A stretch of 5,371 nt of DNA from Oscillospiraceae bacterium (lineage in GTDB: Bacteria > Bacillota > Clostridia > Oscillospirales > Ruminococcaceae). The translations under genes were made by a program, and so were the position numbers. The DNA lies in assembly GCA_016302655.1 (NCBI GenBank), contig JAEDNF010000121.1, positions 1 to 5,371 of the forward strand, given 5' to 3'. The notes beneath the pieces were generated by a model. It was not told the DNA's origin and ran no database searches. It saw nothing but the letters and a program-made list of their open reading frames with translations. This document shows positions 1 to 5,371 of this stretch, in pieces (the stretch's first letter is position 1; every line of letters starts with the position of its first letter).

Positions 1-1
1 A

Positions 2-934
2 ACAGCCGAAAAATACTACAGCTCGCTGTGTACGGCTGTTGAAGAGATCGGCAGTGCCCGCCTCAGTGAAAGAAAGGCGTCAGAAAATGCAAGAGTGATA
101 ATAGCTCTTGCGGCTATAGGAAAAGATCCGACCGATGTATCGGGATATAACCTTCTGAGTGCGCTTGACGATATGGAGTATATCGAAAAGCAGGGAATAA
201 ATGCGGCGATCTATGCGCTTATTGCATTTGACTGCACCGATTATGAGGCAGATATACACGACGAGCTTATAGAATATATCCTTTCCAATATGACAGGCGG
301 AGGATGGGCGCTCGCAGGTGATACGGCGGATGTCGATGTTACTGCAATGGCTATACAGGCGCTTGCACCTTACATTGATGATGAAGAGGTAAGCACGGCT
401 GTAGAAAGCGGACTGCTTTTCCTGTCGGATTCGCTTGATGAGAATTGCGGTTACGGCAGTTGCGAAAGCACATCGCAGACGCTGATAGCGCTTGCCGCAC
501 TCGGTATAGATCCTATTTCGGATGAGCGATTCATTGTAGACGGTATCACGCTGACAGACGCTCTTGAAGTCTATGCTGCCGAAAGCGGATACAAGCATAT
601 AGTTGACGGAGAAGAAAACCTTATGGCAACCGAGCAGGCGGCGCTTGCACTTACGGCATACGGGCTTTCAAAGGACGGAAGCTCGCTGTATGATTTAAGC
701 GTTCAAGTAGGCACAGGCGATAAACCGCTCCCGGGCGGAATTGTAAACCCCGGTGACAGCTCGGGAACTCCTCCCGATAAAGACTATCCCGAAAATCCCG
801 AAAATCCCGAAAATCCCGAAAATCCCGAAAATCCCGAAAACCCCGACTCCGGTGTTGCGCTCACGGGCGGTATTACTGTTCTTTTATCCGGCATAGCTAT
901 GCTGATATCGAGAAAAAAGCGTAAACAAAAATAA
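2..934 (+). CDS. Cell-surface alpha/alpha-barrel protein (prenyltransferase/squalene-oxidase-like repeats), 5' end missing
   Basis: The frame is open from the left edge, so the true start lies outside the window; 310 residues are visible. The GTG at 95 is internal, because the frame continues upstream without a stop and no ribosome binding site precedes it. Visible residues 1-235 are helical repeats of the alpha/alpha-toroid type: similar helices recur at 28-43 (ARVIIALAAIGKDP) and 157-171 (TSQTLIALAALGIDP), and GGGW (99-102) is followed by DVTAMAIQAL. This is the fold of the N-terminal domain of intrinsic factor and transcobalamin. A Pro/Gly-rich stretch and six PEN repeats (263-280) form a stalk. 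NPDSG (280-284), a hydrophobic segment (about 285-303) and RKKRKQK form a sortase-like sorting signal or a plain membrane anchor. Likely role, inferred from the DUF4430 and ECF neighbours: binding a corrinoid at the cell surface. An enzymatic role is unlikely but not excluded. The fold is well supported; the ligand is not shown. Confidence 0.85.
   Translation, partial: TAEKYYSSLCTAVEEIGSARLSERKASENARVIIALAAIGKDPTDVSGYNLLSALDDMEYIEKQGINAAIYALIAFDCTDYEADIHDELIEYILSNMTGGGWALAGDTADVDVTAMAIQALAPYIDDEEVSTAVESGLLFLSDSLDENCGYGSCESTSQTLIALAALGIDPISDERFIVDGITLTDALEVYAAESGYKHIVDGEENLMATEQAALALTAYGLSKDGSSLYDLSVQVGTGDKPLPGGIVNPGDSSGTPPDKDYPENPENPENPENPENPENPDSGVALTGGITVLLSGIAMLISRKKRKQK
788..841 (+). repeat. 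Six tandem 9-bp repeats encoding Pro-Glu-Asn
   Basis: Six consecutive copies of CCCGAAAAT; the first five are identical and the last ends in C instead of T. They encode PEN six times in the stalk just before the NPDSG anchor signal. The near-perfect nucleotide identity suggests recent expansion by slippage. Changes in copy number would keep the frame and only alter stalk length. Confidence 0.95.
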
Positions 935-940
935 TTTCAG

Positions 941-982
941 CCTGCATTATGCCTGTTTCTACAGAAATGGGCATAATGCAGG
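941..982 (+). terminator. Long intergenic hairpin between the two surface-protein genes
   Basis: A perfect 13-bp inverted repeat (CCTGCATTATGCC at 941-953 and GGCATAATGCAGG at 970-982) continues inward through two G-U pairs and four more pairs (956-959 with 964-967) to a four-base TACA loop, giving a stem of about 19 pairs. It begins six bases after the stop of the first gene and ends nine bases before the ribosome binding site GGAGA (992-996) of the next. Only TTTAT follows, a poor U-tract, so a full terminator is doubtful. A partial terminator (attenuator) or an mRNA-stabilising processing site that uncouples expression of the two genes fits better. Confidence 0.6.
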
Positions 983-1000
983 TTTATCTGCGGAGAAACA

Positions 1001-1876
1001 ATGAAACAGTTTTTACAAAAATATAAGTACATACTGATACTTGCGCTGATTCTTGCAATTATAGCAGGAATTGCGGTCTTTTCATCGATTTCGGCTAACG
1101 AGGATTTGTCTTCGTATGAGAGTTTTACATCATCCGAAAGCAGTATCTGTTCGGATGGAACTATTGATGTAACGGAAAATACAGCCGAAACAACGGCTTT
1201 GCCGATACCGCAGAGCACTACTGATAAGCAGACCGAAAAAGAAGAAACTGCACAACCCGAAACAGAGATAATAACGCAAGTCATAACATCCGCTTCACAA
1301 AAGCCGCCCGAAACCACAGAGATTATAGTGACAACCGAAAGCACAAAAGCTTCGGCTGAATCTTCTGCGCCGCAATCTTCTGCGACTACCAAAGCTGTAA
1401 CGACTTCGGCTTCGTCTGCACCGCAATCTACTGCGGCTACCAAAGCTGTAACGACTCCGGCTTCGTCTGCACCGCCTAAGAAGTATGACTATACCTGCAC
1501 ATTTGAAATAGAGTGCAGGACGGTACTTTTGAATATGGATAAACTAAGCAAGGATAAAAAAGAATGTATCCCCGAAGACGGAGTTTTATTCAGCGCCGAG
1601 ACAGGCTTTGACAAGGGCGAGAGCGTGTATGATATTCTTAAAAGAGTCTGCGATGAAAACGGTATACAGCTTGAAACATCATACACTCCTGCGTTTGGCA
1701 CACGATATATCGAGGGAATAGGCAACCTGTATGAGTTTGACTGCGGAACGGCTTCGGGATGGATGTATACGGTAAACGGCGAGTATATGAACTACGGCTG
1801 TTCTTTATGTACTGTATCAGACGGCGACAAGATAGCGATAAGATATACCTGCAATATGGGCAATGACCTTGATTAA
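1001..1876 (+). CDS. Secreted or membrane-anchored DUF4430 (transcobalamin-like C-terminal domain) protein
   Basis: A 291-residue protein; ATG is preceded by GGAGA five to eight bases upstream. Residues 1-10 are basic and 11-31 strongly hydrophobic: a signal peptide or uncleaved N-terminal anchor, with no lipobox cysteine. Residues 33-160 are a low-complexity Ser/Thr/Ala/Glu/Pro stalk containing a duplicated 17-residue unit (121-154). Residues 161-291 match DUF4430 (PF14478): a Cys-rich first strand (C166, C172), GESVYDILKRVC (206-217), IEGIGNLYEFDCG (237-249), GWMYTVNG (253-260), NYGCSLC (264-270), DGDKIAIRYTC (274-284) and the typical NDL end. Related beta domains close over cobalamin in intrinsic factor and transcobalamin. 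The inferred role is surface capture of a corrinoid together with the barrel protein upstream, and delivery to the transporter encoded 18 bases downstream. The domain call is firm; the ligand is inferred. Confidence 0.9.
   Translation: MKQFLQKYKYILILALILAIIAGIAVFSSISANEDLSSYESFTSSESSICSDGTIDVTENTAETTALPIPQSTTDKQTEKEETAQPETEIITQVITSASQKPPETTEIIVTTESTKASAESSAPQSSATTKAVTTSASSAPQSTAATKAVTTPASSAPPKKYDYTCTFEIECRTVLLNMDKLSKDKKECIPEDGVLFSAETGFDKGESVYDILKRVCDENGIQLETSYTPAFGTRYIEGIGNLYEFDCGTASGWMYTVNGEYMNYGCSLCTVSDGDKIAIRYTCNMGNDLD
1361..1475 (+). repeat. 51-bp tandem repeat, two copies plus a partial third, in the stalk of the DUF4430 protein
   Basis: Copy one (1361-1411) and copy two (1412-1462) agree at 46 of 51 bases and encode SSAPQSSATTKAVTTSA and SSAPQSTAATKAVTTPA. 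The first 12-13 bases of a third copy follow (1463-1475, SSAP). The unit lengthens the Ser/Thr-rich spacer between the membrane and the ligand-binding domain; such stalks are often glycosylated or simply extended. Confidence 0.9.
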
Positions 1877-1894
1877 CAGCAAGACGGAGGAAAG

Positions 1895-2755
1895 ATGGAT
1901 AAAACGCATCCGATAACTGCGGCGATTTATTTTGCCGCTGTGATACTGATAACCGCAATAGTACAAAGCCCTGTCTTTTCTGCGGCGGCACTTGTCTGCT
2001 CTGCCGGATATGCGCTGTGCGTCAACGCAAGGACTGCCCTTAAAATGCTCGGTGTAATGATACCTCTGCTTGTTATGGCGTTCTCGGTGAATATATTCTT
2101 CAACAATCAGGGTTCGACTGAGCTTGTAAAGCTCCCTACGGGAAACAGCCTTACTCTTGAATCGTTATTGTATTCGGCTTTTACCTGTGCGGCGGCGGCT
2201 TCGCTTGTGCTGTGGTTTGTTACCGTAAACCGCTGTCTTACTTCGGATAAGATGATATATCTTTTCTCGAAAATATTGCCGTCTCTCGGACTTTTGCTGT
2301 CAATGACGCTGAGGGCTGTTCCTGCCTTTGCAAGAAGAGTAAAGCAGACTGCGGCGGCACAGCGTTTTGTCGGTAACGACATATACAGCGGCAAGCCGAT
2401 GTCCCGTATAAAAAGCGGAGTCAGAGTGCTGTCTGCGGCGGTAACGGATTCGCTCGAAAAAAGCGTATATACCGCAAAATCGATGAAATACAGAGGCTAT
2501 GCAACCGCTAAAAGAACAGCGTACAGCGTGTTTTGCTTTACGGCAAAGGACGGGATGATTTTGTTATTCACGATTATCTGCATAGGCGTTATAACGGCTT
2601 CATTCACGGTTTTCGGGGCGGAGTACCGATATTATCCGAGCGTTTTACTGCCGTTTAATGCGGCGGATATTGCTGCAGATACCGCATGGCTTTTATTATG
2701 CCTTGTGCCGACAATAAGCGTAATTGCCGAAAAAGCAGTACGGAGGGAGAGATGA
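1895..2755 (+). CDS. ecfT: ECF transporter transmembrane coupling component (EcfT, CbiQ family)
   Basis: A 286-residue integral membrane protein; ATG lies four bases after GGAGG (1886-1890). EcfT scaffolds link the two ATPases to the substrate-binding S component in the cytoplasmic membrane. Hydrophobic segments lie at about 7-24, 26-43, 50-70, 92-111, 122-142, 218-240 and 257-279. Between them is the cytoplasmic coupling region characteristic of the family: AAAQRFVGNDIY (153-164), helix RIKSGVRVLSAAVTDSLEKSV (171-191), and the second coupling motif SMKYRGY (196-202), which matches the usual SMxARGY. In the first motif no Arg occupies the position just before Gly where many EcfT proteins have one (V159). 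The gene sits 18 bases after the DUF4430 gene and its stop is one base from the start of the A-A-S fusion, so translational coupling is likely. The family call is secure; corrinoid transport is inferred from context. Confidence 0.92.
   Translation: MDKTHPITAAIYFAAVILITAIVQSPVFSAAALVCSAGYALCVNARTALKMLGVMIPLLVMAFSVNIFFNNQGSTELVKLPTGNSLTLESLLYSAFTCAAAASLVLWFVTVNRCLTSDKMIYLFSKILPSLGLLLSMTLRAVPAFARRVKQTAAAQRFVGNDIYSGKPMSRIKSGVRVLSAAVTDSLEKSVYTAKSMKYRGYATAKRTAYSVFCFTAKDGMILLFTIICIGVITASFTVFGAEYRYYPSVLLPFNAADIAADTAWLLLCLVPTISVIAEKAVRRER
2742..2747 (+). promoter_or_regulatory. Ribosome binding site that fixes the start of the A-A-S fusion gene
   Basis: GGAGGG lies nine bases before ATG at 2757, inside the last codons of ecfT. 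It favours this start over the in-frame TTG at 2724, which has no ribosome binding site and would add 11 non-conserved residues. The protein from 2757 begins MLISTDNLSY, the normal first strand of an ABC ATPase. The ATG at 2752 is in another frame. Confidence 0.85.
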
Positions 2756-2756
2756 T

Positions 2757-5282
2757 ATGCTGATAAGTACAGATAATCTGTCATATTTCTATCCCGGTTG
2801 TGATAACGCCGCACTTGACGGTATTTCGCTTAATATAGACGAGGGCGAGTTTGTAGCGGTGTGCGGAAATTCGGGCAGCGGAAAATCCACCCTGCTCAGC
2901 CTTATGAAAGCGCCTGCCGAAGCCGGAAAAACCGTAGGCACGCTAAAGTTTGGCGGCAGTTTTGCCGGATTTGTCTCCCAGTTTCCCGATGAGCAGATAG
3001 TATGCGATAAGGTATGGCACGAGCTTGCCTTCGGTGCGGAGAGCATTGGGCTTTCACAGAGCGAGATGCGCTCACGGATAGCTCAGACGGCTTTGTTTTT
3101 CGGGATTGAAGATATTCTTTATGAGGACTGCGACAAGCTCTCAGGCGGACAAAAGCAGATGATAAATCTTGCATCGGTTATGGTAATGCACCCCGATGTA
3201 CTGCTTCTTGACGAGCCTCTCTCTCAGCTTGACCCGATAGCTTCCGCACAGTTTATAATGCTTCTTTCAAGGATAAACCGTGAGCTCGGTACGGCGATAG
3301 TGATAGCGGAGCATCAGCTCGGCGGTCTGCTGTCTGTCTGCAGCAGAATAATAATGCTTGATAAAGGAAAGATAGTCTGCGACGGCAACGCAGAGAAGCT
3401 TGTACGTTATCTTGCAGACAGCAATCATTCTTTGCTTGCAGAAATGCCTGTCGGAGTGAGGGCAAGCGTTGCGGCAAATGACGCAGGCGCTTTGCTTGAT
3501 GTCCCTTCGGCAAAAGCGTGGTATGCACAGCGTAAGAAGACTCACGGGCTTGCTGAGCCGATACTGCCTGATAGAAAAAGCGGCGGTGAAGTATGTATTT
3601 CGATAAAAAATCTCAGCTTCGGCTATCGCAAAGGCGGCCGTGATGTTATAAGAAACCTGTCGCTTGATATAACGAGGGGTACGGTTACCGCCGTTATCGG
3701 CGGCAATGCCGCAGGCAAGTCCACTCTGCTCGGACTTATCTGCAATACGCTCGGAGCGTACAGAGGAAAGATAGAGATAAACGGCGGCAGACTCGGTTAT
3801 CTTCCGCAGGACCCGACGCTGCTTTTTAACTGTGAAAGCGTCAGAGAAGAGCTTTCGGAAAATGCGGATACAGTTGCCGGGGCTTTCGGGCTTACACATC
3901 TGCTTTCACGCAATCCGCTTGATTTGTCGGGCGGTGAACGGCAGAGAACGGCTATTGCAAAGCTTATCTCACACGGTGCGGATATCCTGCTTTTGGACGA
4001 GCCTACAAAAGGCGCAGACGCCGCCTATAAACAGGCTTTTTCCGCGCTTCTGAAGAATCTCGCTTCAAAGGGAAAGACTATAGTGCTTGTAAGTCACGAT
4101 ATGGACTTCTGTGCCGAGACCGCCGACAGCTGTGCGTTGCTTTTTGACGGAAGCATAACCGCTTGCTTACCGCCCGAGAAGTTCTTTACCGAAGGAACTT
4201 TCTTCACAACAGACAGCGCAAAGATAGCATCGGGAGTATGCGAGGGAGTGTATTCGCAAAGTACACTTATCGCTTCGGTCGGGGGAGAGATAAGGCAGGG
4301 CGGATATGACTTCGGCGATATAGAAGGCACAGGCGGTGTGCCTGCAAAAAGAGAAGAAAGCAAAGGTAACAAACGCCGCAAAATGAAGCCGTACAGAAAG
4401 ATATCGCTTATCTCAGGCGGAATAATGCTGTTCTTACTTCTTATATCCGATACGGGAATTTTGCCGATAAAAATACCGTCCGAGCCGTTCTGGCTCAGAT
4501 ATGTACTCCTGCTTTTGCCAATGATATTGCTTATATTGGGTGCGGCGCCCAAAAACAGTATGGCGGCGCCTCCGTTTGTAAAAAAACGCATATCGGGTTC
4601 GGATATAGCCGCAGGAATCACTACGCTTGTTATAATACCGCTGACGGCGATAGGGGGAAATGTATTTATCCCCGACAGCGCAAGAAAATATCTTATCATA
4701 TCGCTTGCGGTGCTGGTTGAGTGCCTTGCGGCTTTCTTTATCAGCTTTGAGAAGAAAAAGCCGTCTGCAAAAGATATAGCCGTGCTTGCCGTTTTATGTG
4801 CGGCGGCGGTCGCAGGCAGGGAGCTATTTTTTATGTTCCCGCAGTTCAAGCCCGTTGCCGCAGTAGTTATAATAAGCGGTACTGCACTCGGAGCGCAGGC
4901 AGGCTTTCTTACCGGCGCAATGTCTATGCTTGTATCGAATATGCTGTTCGGGCAAGGCTCATGGACTCCCTGGCAGATGGTGGCGATGGGACTGCTCGGC
5001 TTTTTTGCAGGGATATTATTCTCAAAGAAAAGAAGCACACTTGCGCTGTGCGTTTATTCTTTCTTTGCCGTGACTTTTATATACGGCGGCATAATGAATC
5101 TATCTTCGGCGCTTACTTACTCCGCCTCGGACAACTTACCGCAGATAGCGGCATATATGCTGTCTGGACTGCCTTTCGACCTTATCCACGCAGTATCGAC
5201 GGTAGTTTTTATTCTCATTACGGGCGAGGCACTTTTAAAAAAGTGCTGTCGCATAAGGCTGAAATTCGGACTGTTTCAATAG
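2757..5282 (+). CDS. Fused ECF transporter protein: EcfA-type ATPase, EcfA-type ATPase, CbrT-like S component
   Basis: An 841-residue fusion that supplies both ATPases and the substrate-binding unit of an ECF importer. ATPase 1 (about 1-220): Walker A GNSGSGKST (37-45), Q-loop Q75, signature LSGGQ (128-132), Walker B VLLLDEP (148-154) with E153, H186. ATPase 2 (about 279-475): Walker A GGNAAGKST (315-323), Q351, LSGGE (390-394), ILLLDEP (410-416) with E415, H447. In the second Walker A the usual fourth-position Gly is Ala318, and the stretch from Q-loop to signature is about 14 residues shorter than in ATPase 1. A hydrophilic linker (about 505-547) leads to hydrophobic segments near 549-566, 580-597, 617-635, 645-663, 673-690, 698-713, 716-731, 739-756, 760-779 and 808-827. 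Residues 670-825 (GRELFFMFPQFKPV, GFLTGAMSMLVSN, FGQGSWTPWQM) resemble CbrT-type S components associated with cobalamin. No ribosome binding site sits close to Met543, so the membrane part is probably made only as the fusion. The substrate is inferred. Confidence 0.9.
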   Translation: MLISTDNLSYFYPGCDNAALDGISLNIDEGEFVAVCGNSGSGKSTLLSLMKAPAEAGKTVGTLKFGGSFAGFVSQFPDEQIVCDKVWHELAFGAESIGLSQSEMRSRIAQTALFFGIEDILYEDCDKLSGGQKQMINLASVMVMHPDVLLLDEPLSQLDPIASAQFIMLLSRINRELGTAIVIAEHQLGGLLSVCSRIIMLDKGKIVCDGNAEKLVRYLADSNHSLLAEMPVGVRASVAANDAGALLDVPSAKAWYAQRKKTHGLAEPILPDRKSGGEVCISIKNLSFGYRKGGRDVIRNLSLDITRGTVTAVIGGNAAGKSTLLGLICNTLGAYRGKIEINGGRLGYLPQDPTLLFNCESVREELSENADTVAGAFGLTHLLSRNPLDLSGGERQRTAIAKLISHGADILLLDEPTKGADAAYKQAFSALLKNLASKGKTIVLVSHDMDFCAETADSCALLFDGSITACLPPEKFFTEGTFFTTDSAKIASGVCEGVYSQSTLIASVGGEIRQGGYDFGDIEGTGGVPAKREESKGNKRRKMKPYRKISLISGGIMLFLLLISDTGILPIKIPSEPFWLRYVLLLLPMILLILGAAPKNSMAAPPFVKKRISGSDIAAGITTLVIIPLTAIGGNVFIPDSARKYLIISLAVLVECLAAFFISFEKKKPSAKDIAVLAVLCAAAVAGRELFFMFPQFKPVAAVVIISGTALGAQAGFLTGAMSMLVSNMLFGQGSWTPWQMVAMGLLGFFAGILFSKKRSTLALCVYSFFAVTFIYGGIMNLSSALTYSASDNLPQIAAYMLSGLPFDLIHAVSTVVFILITGEALLKKCCRIRLKFGLFQ
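4325..4343 (+). repeat. Short perfect hairpin inside the linker-coding region of the fusion gene
   Basis: AGGCACA (4325-4331) and TGTGCCT (4337-4343) form a perfect 7-bp stem around a five-base GGCGG loop. It falls in the stretch that codes for the hydrophilic linker between ATPase 2 and the membrane domain. No U-tract follows on either strand, so it is not a terminator. A chance match is possible. Confidence 0.4.
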
Positions 5283-5308
5283 ATTCGACAAAATTTCATT
5301 GTTTTTTT
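5260..5308 (+). terminator. Possible weak terminator at the end of the operon
   Basis: TGAAATT (5260-5266) and AATTTCA (5292-5298) can form an A/T-rich 7-bp stem with a 25-base loop, followed by TTGTTTTTTT (5299-5308). The left arm lies within the last codons of the fusion gene and the right arm is ten bases after its stop. The U-tract is good but the stem is weak and the loop long, so the call is tentative. Confidence 0.3.
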
Positions 5309-5339
5309 GCCTTTTACGACTCAAAAAATGTAATCTTTA

Positions 5340-5368
5340 TTGCAAAAAACGGGTGTTTGTCATATAAT
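5340..5368 (+). promoter_or_regulatory. Sigma-A type promoter facing out of the right edge
   Basis: TTGCAA (5340-5345, four of six matches to TTGACA) is separated by exactly 17 bases from a consensus TATAAT (5363-5368) in an A/T-rich intergenic stretch. It would drive a gene to the right of the window and marks the end of the operon. The element is clear on consensus grounds, but the gene it serves is not visible. Confidence 0.6.
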
Positions 5369-5371
5369 TAA

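Noticed and set aside
80..598. A 172-codon minus-strand frame opposite the barrel protein.
   Set aside because: It is antisense to the clearly conserved helical repeats, with no domain signature of its own.
1..1000. Search for a cobalamin riboswitch near the surface-protein genes.
   Set aside because: The left part is coding and the only gap (935-1000) is filled by a simple hairpin without a B12-box-like conserved core. A riboswitch, if present, must be upstream of the window.
4542..4570. GCGGCGCC present twice 21 bases apart.
   Set aside because: The short GC-rich direct repeat encodes two Ala/Pro-containing stretches and is easily explained by codon use; no mobile-element or attachment-site structure surrounds it.
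4578..4587. A run of seven A bases in the fusion gene (A AAA AAA C) that resembles a -1 slippery site, close to the start of the S-like core.
   Set aside because: A -1 shift would stop after about 37 codons in a sequence without domain features, and I see no stimulatory hairpin or upstream ribosome-binding-like element at the usual spacing. It is more likely a plain Lys-Lys codon run.
4094..5038. A 314-codon open frame on the minus strand.
   Set aside because: It is antisense to the conserved ATPase and membrane coding region, with no recognisable family motif and no plausible ribosome binding site evidence; it reflects codon bias of the real gene.
5229..5246. GCACTTT and AAAGTGC hairpin near the end of the fusion gene, considered as a terminator.
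   Set aside because: It lies inside the coding region, has a four-base loop of T/A, and is followed by TGTCGC rather than a U-tract.
4796..5371. A long open + frame overlapping the 3' end of the fusion gene and running off the right edge.
   Set aside because: It is a shifted-frame shadow: its residues are Arg/Cys/Tyr-rich without domain motifs, and the overlapping frame encodes conserved membrane segments of the S component.

Overview
The window (about 45-50% G+C, all genes on the + strand) looks like a chromosomal piece of a Gram-positive Clostridia-type bacterium, probably Oscillospiraceae/Ruminococcus-like. The grounds are the AGGAGG-type ribosome binding sites, the sortase-like cell-surface tail, the DUF4430 surface protein and the ECF (energy-coupling factor) transporter type. 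The species cannot be fixed from the sequence.

There are four tightly packed genes. (1) 2-934 is the 3' part of a surface protein with an alpha/alpha-barrel (prenyltransferase/squalene-oxidase-like) fold, a six-fold Pro-Glu-Asn repeat and a C-terminal wall or membrane anchor. A strong 19-pair hairpin (941-982) separates it from (2) 1001-1876, an N-terminally anchored or secreted protein with a long Ser/Thr/Ala/Pro stalk and a C-terminal DUF4430 (transcobalamin-like C-terminal) domain. After 18 bases comes (3) 1895-2755, an EcfT/CbiQ-type transmembrane coupling protein. After one base comes (4) 2757-5282, an 841-residue fusion of two ABC ATPases (EcfA-EcfA) with a multi-spanning C-terminal part resembling CbrT-type substrate-binding (S) components. 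The right edge holds a possible weak terminator and a good promoter (TTGCAA, 17 bases, TATAAT) facing out of the window.

Read together, this is a compact vitamin-uptake operon, most likely for cobalamin or another corrinoid. Two surface proteins carry, on separate polypeptides, the two domain types that animal intrinsic factor and transcobalamin carry on one chain (alpha/alpha barrel plus beta domain). They lie next to an ECF transporter reduced to two polypeptides (T and A-A-S). The domain calls rest on visible motifs. The corrinoid substrate and the cooperation of the two surface proteins are inferences from family knowledge and gene order. No cobalamin riboswitch lies in the window; the operon start is upstream of it.
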